Below, piece by piece: positions 15,798 through 23,166 of a stretch of DNA of 46,930 bases (position 1 is its first letter; each line of letters starts with the position of its first letter). Source of the stretch: Candidatus Geothermincola primus (GTDB taxonomy: Bacteria; Actinomycetota; Geothermincolia; Geothermincolales; Geothermincolaceae); NCBI GenBank assembly GCA_015711725.1, contig JACVIX010000007.1:1-46930 (forward strand). The letters are read 5' to 3'. Below the pieces are notes generated by a model. It saw only the letters and a program-made list of their open reading frames with translations. It did no database searches and had not been told where the DNA came from. The position numbers and the translations under genes were made by a program.

Positions 15798-16808
15798 ATG
15801 ATCGCTGCGTTTCAACACGTGGGTATGGGAGTCCATGACGCGGAAAAAAGCTACGATTTTTATAAAAAGGTCCTGGGCTTTAAGGTGAAATTAAACGACC
15901 AGACCGCCTATCTTGAGGAGATGGAACCCATCGTTGGAGCGTTGGTGGAGATGCACTCCATCATGGCTATGAACGCCTTGGGAGGCGGAGTGATCGAGAT
16001 CATCGAGCACACTTCCACCAAACCTGTGGAACCGGAGCGACCGGTGCGCTGGGGCGACCTAGGCTTTTTCGAATTAGGCATCAAAGCCAGGAACCTGGAC
16101 TCCTTCTTCCTCAGCCAAAAAAGCAGGGGAGTGGATTTCCTAACCCCGGTGCGCACCTATGAGCAGAGCAACGGCAGGATTATCAAGTACGCCTATCTCC
16201 GGGACCCCGATGGGTTACTCATCCAGCTGGTGGAAGAGGAAACCCAGGGAAAGCCCCGGGCTGGGGGAGTGCGCCACGTGACCCTGGGAGTGAAGGACTT
16301 AGAGCGAGCGCGCCGTTTCTACGGGGAAGTTCTGGGTTTCACCGAGGTGGAAGACGAGTTCAAGGGCGGACTTCCGGAAATCGAGGAGGTAACCGGAGGA
16401 GCTGAGATGGAGATGGTGACATTAATACGCCCCGGAAAACCCACGGCTCCCTATCCTTTTCTGGACAATGGGAGAATAAAGTTGGTCCACACCTATAACT
16501 ACCAGGGAAAACCTATCTTCGAGGGCAGAAGATGGGGGGATATAGGAATGATGGAGATGGCCATGGACGTAATAGATTTAGAAGAGACCTTCCAGTCATG
16601 TCTAAACAAGGGAGCCGAGTTTTACCACCCTCCCACCAAGGTTGATATGGGCAGTGGATCAGTGGGCAGATTCGCTTACCTCAAAGACCCAGAGGGAAAT
16701 ACCATTGAGCTTGTGGAAACCCTCAAGGTCTTTTGGTTGCCCCCGCGCATATTAAGCGTGCTGCTCCCACCCCTGATCAAAGCGGGAGTGAAATTGGGCA
16801 TAGTTTAA
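15798..16808 (+). CDS. Two-domain VOC (glyoxalase/dioxygenase-fold) protein
   Basis: A 336-residue protein; GGGGGTATAAG precedes the ATG. Two vicinal-oxygen-chelate domains lie in tandem, about 1-145 (FQHVGMGVHDAEKSYDFYKKVLGF ... KYAYLRDPDGLLIQLVEE, quoted in part) and about 155-310 (VRHVTLGVKDLERARRFYGE ... FAYLKDPEGNTIELVE). Each has the opening H-V-x-L/M-G and closing DP-G-x-x-I-E/Q-L-V-E signatures that carry metal ligands (His and Glu). A C-terminal tail of about 25 residues is hydrophobic (PPRILSVLLPPLIKAG). The fold covers lyases, dioxygenases, epimerases and isomerases, so the reaction is open. It is followed 56 bases later by a DUF2804 gene in the same direction. Confidence 0.88.
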   Translation: MIAAFQHVGMGVHDAEKSYDFYKKVLGFKVKLNDQTAYLEEMEPIVGALVEMHSIMAMNALGGGVIEIIEHTSTKPVEPERPVRWGDLGFFELGIKARNLDSFFLSQKSRGVDFLTPVRTYEQSNGRIIKYAYLRDPDGLLIQLVEEETQGKPRAGGVRHVTLGVKDLERARRFYGEVLGFTEVEDEFKGGLPEIEEVTGGAEMEMVTLIRPGKPTAPYPFLDNGRIKLVHTYNYQGKPIFEGRRWGDIGMMEMAMDVIDLEETFQSCLNKGAEFYHPPTKVDMGSGSVGRFAYLKDPEGNTIELVETLKVFWLPPRILSVLLPPLIKAGVKLGIV

Positions 16809-16825
16809 ATAAAATCACTGATTTT

Positions 16826-16838
16826 TTACACTATGTAG
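16826..16838. repeat. Near-match to the TTAC-N5-GTAA palindrome, with hairpin
   Basis: TTACACTATGTAG, one mismatch from the motif, begins 18 bases after the VOC stop. It sits in T6-A-CACTA-TG-TAGTG-A6, which could fold as a small hairpin flanked by A/T runs and might attenuate transcription into the DUF2804 gene. Confidence 0.4.
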
Positions 16839-16864
16839 TGAAAAAAGGGATAAGGAGGCGGATA

Positions 16865-17917
16865 ATGAGGTCCCCGCAGGATACCCCGGAGAAACTAGTG
16901 GAAAGGGATGGCTCCATCAATTTCGGAAGTTTTCGCCATCCTTTCAAAGATTTGAACATTCTGGATTCACCTCTTTATCCATCGAAAAGGGGCGTTCCTC
17001 ACTTTTGGAAGTCCATGCGCCTCAAAGAGTGGCAGCATTTCGGGATAATCACCCCCCGCCATTACCTAGGAATGGTGATATTCAACGCCAAATTCATGGC
17101 GGTCTCATTTTTATATGTCTACGACCGCGAGCGCAATATAAGGTATGAGCATTCCAGGCGGGCGCCAGGGAGCGCAGCCTACATAGCCATGCAACTCTAT
17201 AACGATCACTGCGAGTTTTCCCGTAAAGGGTACTCCATGCGTTTCGAAAACCGCCTGGAAGAAGGCTATCATCTCCTGAAATTTTCGGCAGCGGAAGCCA
17301 AAGGCAAGCCCGCAATAAGCGGGGAATTGAAAATCCTGGAAGACCTGGACAAGATGGAGCCCCTTGTACAGGTGAGCCCCGTGAGAAACTTCCGTCCTCT
17401 TTATACCCATAAGATCGCCGCCCCAGTAGAGGGCTGGGTAAATGTGGGAAGTGAAAAATTGGAGGTCTCGAGGGAAAGAGACCTGGCACTTATGGACGAA
17501 CAGAAAACCTTCTACCCCTACCGCAGTTTCTGGGAATGGGCCACCTCCGCCGGTTATGATGAAAAGGGGAGGTTGATCGCCTTCAACCTGTGTCGAAACA
17601 TGATCACCGAGGACTCGGAGGCCAATGAGAACTGCATATGGATAGATGGCCGCATCACCCTCCTGGACGCCACCCGCTTCCGTTTCAACCCAGATGATCT
17701 CCTCCAGCCCTGGGAGATGAGAACTTTAGATCATCGGGTTGAATTGGATTTCCGTCCCCTGGGAGAGCGGGCGGAGAGAATCAATCTGGGCCTGGTATTA
17801 TCCGATTTCCACCAACCCTTCGGGTTGTACTCCGGCAAACTTGAGGATAAAGATGGCCAAAAGTATCGGATAGATAATTTCTTCGGAGTGGCGGAACGAC
17901 ATATCACTCGCTATTGA
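16865..17917 (+). CDS. DUF2804 family protein
   Basis: The ATG at 16865 with AGGAGG in front gives 350 residues; the longer open frame from 16733 overlaps the VOC gene and is not supported. It has the DUF2804 pattern: an N-terminal RLKEWQHFGIITPRHYLG, then FMAVSFLYVYDRERN, a central FWEWATSAGY, then LIAFNLCRNM...NENCIWIDGR and a final SDFHQPFGLYSG. The family is predicted to be a beta-rich cytoplasmic protein, perhaps lipocalin/hydroxyneurosporene-synthase-like in fold (family memory, not shown here). No catalytic residues can be assigned. Placed directly after a VOC protein on the plus strand and divergent from the amidase/SCP2 gene group. Confidence 0.85.
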   Translation: MRSPQDTPEKLVERDGSINFGSFRHPFKDLNILDSPLYPSKRGVPHFWKSMRLKEWQHFGIITPRHYLGMVIFNAKFMAVSFLYVYDRERNIRYEHSRRAPGSAAYIAMQLYNDHCEFSRKGYSMRFENRLEEGYHLLKFSAAEAKGKPAISGELKILEDLDKMEPLVQVSPVRNFRPLYTHKIAAPVEGWVNVGSEKLEVSRERDLALMDEQKTFYPYRSFWEWATSAGYDEKGRLIAFNLCRNMITEDSEANENCIWIDGRITLLDATRFRFNPDDLLQPWEMRTLDHRVELDFRPLGERAERINLGLVLSDFHQPFGLYSGKLEDKDGQKYRIDNFFGVAERHITRY

Positions 17918-17955
17918 GGGAAATCTGAAGACGAGGAAAAAGGGGTCGTTCAGGT

Positions 17956-18477
17956 TTATTTCACTTTGGTAACGAGGAAACGGCAGTGATCATCCCCACG
18001 GGGCAACGACGCCAGGGTCTCTATCTTGAACTCCGCGCCCAGTTCCTTGGTGAGCCCGTAGAACTCATACTGGCTGCAGGCTTCCTCGCAATTGAAATCG
18101 AGATGTTTGAAGTACCAGTCATACCAGGGATCCCTGCGCACGATAAGATAGCCCTTATCACCGTCGATTTCCCCGTAAATCTGCTTGAGTTTGGGGAGAT
18201 AAGCCATGGACTCGTTGTTAAGAAGCAGGAGCAGCTTGATGGCATCCTCCACCGTGGGCTTCAACTTATACACTCTCACCAGCCTCTTCCCCGCGCTGGA
18301 ACCCAGCCCATACATGGCATAGTCGATCAAGCCCTGCAAAGCCTCTCTGTCCAGTCTTTCCTGGGCGTATCTGGCCACATCATTGAAGACGCCCATCAGC
18401 GCGGCGTAGAGAGTACGGTATTTATCATCGATGGACATGGCGGGACAGATTACTCTTTCCAGGATGCTCACCTCCAT
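17956..18477 (-). CDS. ATC-hydrolase-like / V4R-like small protein
   Basis: A 173-residue protein with AAGG shortly before the ATG. The first two thirds are helical (YRTLYAALMGVFNDVARYAQ, ALQGLIDYAMYGLGSSAGKR, VEDAIKLLLLLNNES). The last third has Cys-containing strands (HLDFNCEEACSQYEFYGLTK) and ends GDDHCRFLVTKVK. This closing G-D-x-x-C-x-F plus upstream Cys resembles L-2-amino-thiazoline-4-carboxylic acid hydrolase-like and V4R-type ligand-binding proteins. I make that call from pattern memory only. It is convergent with the DUF2804 gene (38-base gap) and 154 bases downstream of the PHP pair on the same strand. A sensing or small hydrolase role is possible. Confidence 0.55.
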   Translation of the reverse strand: MEVSILERVICPAMSIDDKYRTLYAALMGVFNDVARYAQERLDREALQGLIDYAMYGLGSSAGKRLVRVYKLKPTVEDAIKLLLLLNNESMAYLPKLKQIYGEIDGDKGYLIVRRDPWYDWYFKHLDFNCEEACSQYEFYGLTKELGAEFKIETLASLPRGDDHCRFLVTKVK

Positions 18478-18631
18478 TGTCGCCTTGGAAAATTCGCCAT
18501 TCGAAAAGAATTATATCACTTGAGAAAAGGACGCTCTAAGACTAACGATTAAAAATTTATCCCTGCCGCTCAAAGAGGACCTGCCAGAAGGACTCAAAAT
18601 AATCATCTAAATCATTTATGTCTCGGTCGCA

Positions 18632-19255
18632 TCAACTCAGTTCATCCATATAAGCGGCCCTATAATTCCCGCTTTTTAGCGCCTGGATGAGATCTTCCTC
18701 GCTCTCCAGGTGATCCTCGAAGATAGTCACGCATTTCCCCAGCTGCTCCACGCTGTGAGCATCGCTTCCCCCCACACCGAAAAGGCCGTATTTCCTTCTA
18801 ATAAGCTCCGCTTGATTATTGCTCTTGGTGGTGCTCGCCCCGTTATGGGTCTCCAGCGCCACTATGGAAGAGAGAAGCTCCTCCGGCAGGCTGTGCCGGT
18901 GGGGATGACGCACGTCCCATCCCCTACAAGGATGAGCGGGGATGATGATGCCTCCCGCGGACTCCACGTTCGTCTTCAGATCTTTGAAGGGAAAGAGATA
19001 ATAGCGTATATGTTCATTCCAGCCGAACACCAGCATGTCTCCTAGTTCGGTATATACTTCCATCCCGCGGAAGATTTTGAAGCCGCGGTCCAGGGCTATC
19101 TCGTACATCATTTGCGCTCCCTTATAGGTGGAATGCTCGGTAACGCAGACCGCGTCCAAACCTATCTCCAGTGCCCGTTCTAACAGTTCGTGAGGCTGAA
19201 TACTGGAGCAACGAGATGAGAGGTTGGTATGGACGTGCATATCCACCACCATCAT
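18632..19255 (-). CDS. PHP-domain phosphoesterase-like protein (second copy)
   Basis: A 207-residue protein with the PHP metal motifs: DMHVHT at the start (HxH), VTEHS near 40, a Glu in GMEVYTELGD, IIPAHPCRGW near 108, and GVGGSDAHS near 160. PHP proteins are metal-dependent phosphoesterases or nucleases. The closest general match in size is the stand-alone PHP phosphoesterase group (YciV/RNase AM-like and others), and the substrate is unknown. Its ATG overlaps the stop of the upstream paralogue by four bases (ATGA), so the two are translationally coupled. Alignment with the first copy is close over the whole length, which marks a tandem duplication. Confidence 0.88.
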   Translation of the reverse strand: MMVVDMHVHTNLSSRCSSIQPHELLERALEIGLDAVCVTEHSTYKGAQMMYEIALDRGFKIFRGMEVYTELGDMLVFGWNEHIRYYLFPFKDLKTNVESAGGIIIPAHPCRGWDVRHPHRHSLPEELLSSIVALETHNGASTTKSNNQAELIRRKYGLFGVGGSDAHSVEQLGKCVTIFEDHLESEEDLIQALKSGNYRAAYMDELS

Positions 19256-19908
19256 TTTTTTTCACCCCCCTGCGTTTTGCGGAGGGAAGGGACTTCCTCA
19301 ATATAACGCGCTTGGCATCTACCCGATTTGATCTCCTCGATCAAATCCTCTTCGTTCTCAAGCTCCCTCTGGAAAACGGTGAGACATCTGCCTACCTGCG
19401 CTAGGTGATGGGCGTCACTTCCCCCCACCCCGGGAAGACGATAGCTCCTGGCTATCTCCATAGCCAATCGATTGTATTCCCTGTTGGTGCCCCCATTTAG
19501 AACCTCCAGCGCGTCCGATCTTCGTAGCAGTGCCTCCGCCTTCTCGTCGCCAAGAATTTCAAATAAGCTCCCCTGGTTCCTGCAGGGATGGGCGGGAATA
19601 ATCGCTCCTCCCACCTCCCGTACCTCCCGCCAGAGCTCCTCGAAGGGTACTATCCAGGAAGGAGCGTCTCTCAACAATCCGAATACTAGCATGTCACCCA
19701 GGTCGGTATATATTTCCACGCCACGAAAAACGGAAAACCCTCTCTGTTTTCCCAACTCATAAGCGACCATGGCTCCTTCCACCTCGTCGTGCTCGGTTAC
19801 GCAGAGGGCATCCAGACCTACCTCTCGAGCCCATTCTATCAATTCTTCCGGATGAATGAAGGAGCAGGGAGATGAGATTATAGTATGAACATGCATATCT
19901 ACTAACAT
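19252..19908 (-). CDS. PHP-domain phosphoesterase-like protein (first copy)
   Basis: A 218-residue paralogue of the next gene; CAGGAG lies upstream of the ATG at 19908. Motifs: DMHVHTIISSPCS at the N-terminus, VTEHDEVEGA, GVEIYTDLGDMLVFGLL, IIPAHPCRNQ and GVGGSDAHHLAQVG. The ending EEDLIEEIKSGRCQARYIEE matches EEDLIQALKSGNYRAAYMDE of the second copy. Both keep the full set of metal-binding His/Asp/Glu, so both are probably active. The retained pair with overlapping frames suggests a heterodimer or two related substrates (inference). Confidence 0.88.
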   Translation of the reverse strand: MLVDMHVHTIISSPCSFIHPEELIEWAREVGLDALCVTEHDEVEGAMVAYELGKQRGFSVFRGVEIYTDLGDMLVFGLLRDAPSWIVPFEELWREVREVGGAIIPAHPCRNQGSLFEILGDEKAEALLRRSDALEVLNGGTNREYNRLAMEIARSYRLPGVGGSDAHHLAQVGRCLTVFQRELENEEDLIEEIKSGRCQARYIEEVPSLRKTQGGEKK

Positions 19909-20598
19909 AATCGCTCCTGGATAAACATGATGGAGGCATAAGGGGTCAGGAGGGGAGTGATTCCTCCATTAGTACCACGCTGACCACTTGTTTTCCGCAT
20001 CTCTCTCCGCTCAATATGCTACCCCGAAGAGGAGGAGAAGTCAAATTAAAAGGGCTTGAGCTTGCGCCAGGAAAAGGGAAGGAAGACGGTTTGCCAGAAG
20101 AGAATTGCCCCTTTTATAAAGTAATTTTCATCCCATAAAACAATATTTACCTAGTTTTTGTCCACTATTTGCGAGCTTTTCTCCATTGATGGTAAATATC
20201 ATTAACCCCTTAACGCCTCAAAAGCGCTTGATAAACCAGAGTACCTAAATTTTCTTTTCAACTTAAAAGATTGAGGTAATAATCTTGGTCTTCTTTTTCA
20301 ACGGTTTATAATAATTCATTCCTCAAAGATTTGAGCGACGCTCGTCCTCCTTACGCAATATAGTTCGCAATATAACCTTCGAATGACTACCCGCTCCTCA
20401 TTTCCAAGGTTATTCCGCATCGGCTAACTTGCCGCGAAAGATCAAGCGGGTCTTTTAAAAAATAGAATGCCGTAAAGACCGTCTCGTGATCCCGAATGAG
20501 CTTAAGGCGGAAAATAATCATCTTAACGATGAGGAAAACATCATCTTCATATGGAATAATTGGTTATAGAAGCATAGAGAAGAAGGGAGGTTCATATA
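19909..20598. other. Intergenic, 690 bases, no gene supported
   Basis: Divergent spacer between the PHP pair and the GerMN gene. It is AT-rich, with a perfect TATAAT at 20307-20312 preceded 16 bases earlier by a weak TTGGTC, and small hairpins such as CTCAAA-GA-TTTGAG near 20322. No RNA family was recognised and no ORF has a good ribosome binding site. Confidence 0.4.
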
Positions 20599-21243
20599 GT
20601 GGGACCGCGGAAAAGAGGTTACGTTTTCATTATGATTCTGACCATCATTGTGGCTACGACATTCATTATCATGACAGGTTGCAAAAAATCGGAGGAAGGC
20701 AATAACCGAGGCAAGGAAGATACGGGCATACCCAGCGAGGACCAAACGGGCAAACAGGATGATTCCGGAACAAAGGGGCCAATCACCCTGACGCTTTATT
20801 TCGCGGGCGATCCCCAAGTAGGTTTCTACCTTATGCCAGAGAAGCGACAGATTCCTTACACCACCGGGGTAGCTCGGGCGGCAATGGAGGAGTTGATAAA
20901 GGGGCCCGCCGCGGGAAGCTCCCTGCGTAAAGTGCTGCCCAATACCGTCAAGGTGCTGGACATCAAAGTGAGCGAGGGCATCTGCACCTTGAATTTGAGC
21001 AAGGAGATTCTCACCGACGCTGTCCAGGTAGGGGTAAGCGCGGGGACGGAAAGCAACGCCTTGAACGCTATCGCCAATACCCTCACCGAGTTTCCCACTA
21101 TCAAGAAGGTTAAACTGCTAATCGAGGGCAAAAGCAGCGGGATGGTGGACGGCTGGCACGTGGAGGATTTCTGGGGTCACATAGGGCTCCCCGACTACCT
21201 GGAGAGGAACGAAACGGTTATAGGTCCTCCTAAAAATTCTTAG
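20599..21243 (+). CDS. GerMN-domain lipoprotein
   Basis: A 214-residue secreted lipoprotein. The start is GTG at 20599, with GGGAGG eight bases upstream. Lys/Arg-rich residues 2-6 precede a hydrophobic core and a lipobox IMTGC with lipidated Cys28. A charged linker (about 29-55) leads to a GerMN domain (about 58-190): ITLTLYFAGD, ARAAMEELIKGPAAGS, CTLNLSKEIL, ESNALNAIANTLTEFPTIKKVKLLIEG. GerMN domains occur in spore germination GerM and in many non-spore surface proteins of Actinobacteria, where they probably bind cell-wall or peptide ligands. Its presence alone does not show sporulation. Single gene, followed by a perfect palindrome at 21273-21286. Confidence 0.9.
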   Translation: MGPRKRGYVFIMILTIIVATTFIIMTGCKKSEEGNNRGKEDTGIPSEDQTGKQDDSGTKGPITLTLYFAGDPQVGFYLMPEKRQIPYTTGVARAAMEELIKGPAAGSSLRKVLPNTVKVLDIKVSEGICTLNLSKEILTDAVQVGVSAGTESNALNAIANTLTEFPTIKKVKLLIEGKSSGMVDGWHVEDFWGHIGLPDYLERNETVIGPPKNS

Positions 21244-21272
21244 AGACTATTTCAGCCTTTGACAAAACCAAG

Positions 21273-21286
21273 GGGATAATTATCCC
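21273..21286. repeat. Perfect 14-bp palindrome GGGATAATTATCCC
   Basis: A gapless inverted repeat 29 bases after the GerMN stop. Without a loop and without a T-tract on the plus strand it is a poor terminator and could be a protein-binding site. Confidence 0.4.
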
Positions 21287-21460
21287 AAAAATCAAGTACA
21301 TTTAAGGGGATAGCCTAGCGCTTGATTTAAATTTTCCGATATTAACCAGCCTCGCCAAAGGGCAACCCTCTCAAAAAAACGAAAAAGGGAAAGTGGGAAT
21401 GGGCGCTTATATTATCGTCTATTATTTTTTACCGCTAAATGTGTGTACCTTTACCTCCGA

Positions 21461-21490
21461 TTGACAAGTATATGTGATAACCCTTAAAGT
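21461..21490 (+). promoter_or_regulatory. Candidate promoter of the flippase gene
   Basis: A perfect TTGACA (21461-21466) is followed after 18 bases by TAAAGT (21485-21490). A start near 21497 would place the ATG at 21537 after a 40-base leader and disfavour the TTG at 21501. Confidence 0.4.
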
Positions 21491-21536
21491 GGAACAATGA
21501 TTGGACTCAGACCAACACGGAAAAGATAGACGATAT

Positions 21537-22979
21537 ATGAGCGACGCGAAAAGAATAGCAAAAAACATAGCCCTGGTGGTAGGGGGAGGTACATTCCGCG
21601 CGGTGCTCATGCCTCTTTTCACCTTCCTCATCGCCCGTAAACTGGGAACGGAGAATTTCGGTAAGTACTCTTTTGCACTTTCCCTCGCTTACGTGCTGGT
21701 AATCCTTGGGGAGATGGGCCTCCCTAAAATGGTGGTGAGGGAACTGGCCACTCATAAAGAGGATGTAAACAAATATATAGGTGATATGACCATTCTCAGG
21801 CTGATCACTGGGCTGGCTAGTATGGGGGTTATCATCATCATCATCGAGATAAACTCGAGGACGGCGGATTCCCGCCTACCCCTCTTTCTCATTGGGCTGA
21901 GCTTCTTAGTCTTTACAGGTCTGCGCCGCTTTTTCGACGCCATCTTTCAAGCCTTCGAGGTAATGAAATACCAAGCGCTTGTGGATATGGTAGACATTCT
22001 TCTCACTTTCGGGGTAGGAACTGCCCTGCTATTTAACGGCTACGGGCTTATGGGTGTTGCTTTCGCCATGATGGCGGGAGCCACTATCTCCATGGCTTTG
22101 GACTTTATCATTCTCACTCGAAAATTGGGAAAGCCGAAATTCACCTTCGACTGGGCTTTCTGGAGAAAAATGGCCCTAGGAGCTCTGCCTTTCGGTATAA
22201 TCGGACTTATCACCTTCTTATTCGGCTACACCAGCACCGTGGTTGTCTCCCTGGTCAAGGACAATCACCAAGCCGGGCTTTTCAGCTCCGCATATCGGTT
22301 GATTATGGCAGTGACAATTATCCCCGCTACCTGCATGACGGTGATCTTCCCTTTCCTCACCAGAATTGGTAGTCACTCCCCGTCAAGATACCGGGAAGTC
22401 GTCCGTCTACTGGTTAAATATCTATCCTGCCTTTCCATCCCCATTTCGGGACTCATAGTCATAGAGGCCACTCAATTGATCTCATCTTTTTACGGAAGGG
22501 CTTACGTGGAGGCGCGGCCCGCGCTGTGGATTCTGGCAGCTATTCCCTTATTCAGCTTTATCTACATACCCCTCATCGATCTGCTGAACGCCCATTATAA
22601 GCAAAAACTCAACGTGATCGCCATACTCATGAGCGCCGCCATCAATATAACCCTGTGCTTCATCCTCTCTCCTTTATTCGGCTTCGTAGGAGCGGCCATA
22701 AGCACCCTGGTGGCTGAGGGATTCCTTTTCATCATCATGCTCTTCTTTTCCTGGAAGCACATGAAGATTCACCCTCGACACTTCAATAACTGGAAGCCGT
22801 TGCTGGCAACCGTCGCGGCGTTCTGCACCTGTCTTCCCCTTCGCAATATGCTGCCTTTCTTCCCCGTCCTCATCACCTATTTTCTTCTTTACGCGGCGGT
22901 CCTCCTCGCTCTTCGTACCTTCGATGTACGGGATATAAGCCTGTTTAAGTCCCTGCTACCTAATAAAGCCACTTATTAA
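21537..22979 (+). CDS. Polysaccharide (lipid-linked oligosaccharide) flippase
   Basis: A 480-residue integral membrane protein of the MOP superfamily (Wzx/RfbX-type). It opens SDAKRIAKNIALVVGGGTF, followed by the typical FLIARKLGTENFGKYSFAL and GLPKMVVRELA blocks of the first three membrane segments; 12-14 segments are present overall. It would flip undecaprenyl-linked sugar units across the inner membrane. The start is uncertain: a TTG at 21501 is in frame, but the promoter-like sequence just before it and the family N-terminus favour ATG 21537. No polymerase or glycosyltransferases are next to it; sugar genes lie about 20 kb to the right. Convergent with the P-type ATPase. Confidence 0.9.
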   Translation: MSDAKRIAKNIALVVGGGTFRAVLMPLFTFLIARKLGTENFGKYSFALSLAYVLVILGEMGLPKMVVRELATHKEDVNKYIGDMTILRLITGLASMGVIIIIIEINSRTADSRLPLFLIGLSFLVFTGLRRFFDAIFQAFEVMKYQALVDMVDILLTFGVGTALLFNGYGLMGVAFAMMAGATISMALDFIILTRKLGKPKFTFDWAFWRKMALGALPFGIIGLITFLFGYTSTVVVSLVKDNHQAGLFSSAYRLIMAVTIIPATCMTVIFPFLTRIGSHSPSRYREVVRLLVKYLSCLSIPISGLIVIEATQLISSFYGRAYVEARPALWILAAIPLFSFIYIPLIDLLNAHYKQKLNVIAILMSAAINITLCFILSPLFGFVGAAISTLVAEGFLFIIMLFFSWKHMKIHPRHFNNWKPLLATVAAFCTCLPLRNMLPFFPVLITYFLLYAAVLLALRTFDVRDISLFKSLLPNKATY

Positions 22980-23166
22980 CAAGAAACAGCCGTAACATAT
23001 CCCCAGATCTTTTTCCAAATTGTTGTCGTCCAGCGAAGCCCTTACCAGTATTCAACGATTCTCCTTTTGGCTCTTTGGCGCTTTTTGTGCGGAACGTTCC
23101 CATGGCATTTCCCTTAAGAAGCGGTAGTGGCTCGCAGATCAGCTCGAACAATTAGGCTCCTCAAGT

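Noticed and set aside
20496-20705. ORF with start upstream of the GerMN gene.
   Set aside because: It overlaps the GerMN signal peptide in another frame; the GTG start of GerMN has a clear ribosome binding site.
22960-23151. 63-codon minus ORF with TTG start and GGAG nearby between flippase and ATPase.
   Set aside because: Overlaps the flippase 3' end, rare start codon, no family; probably chance.
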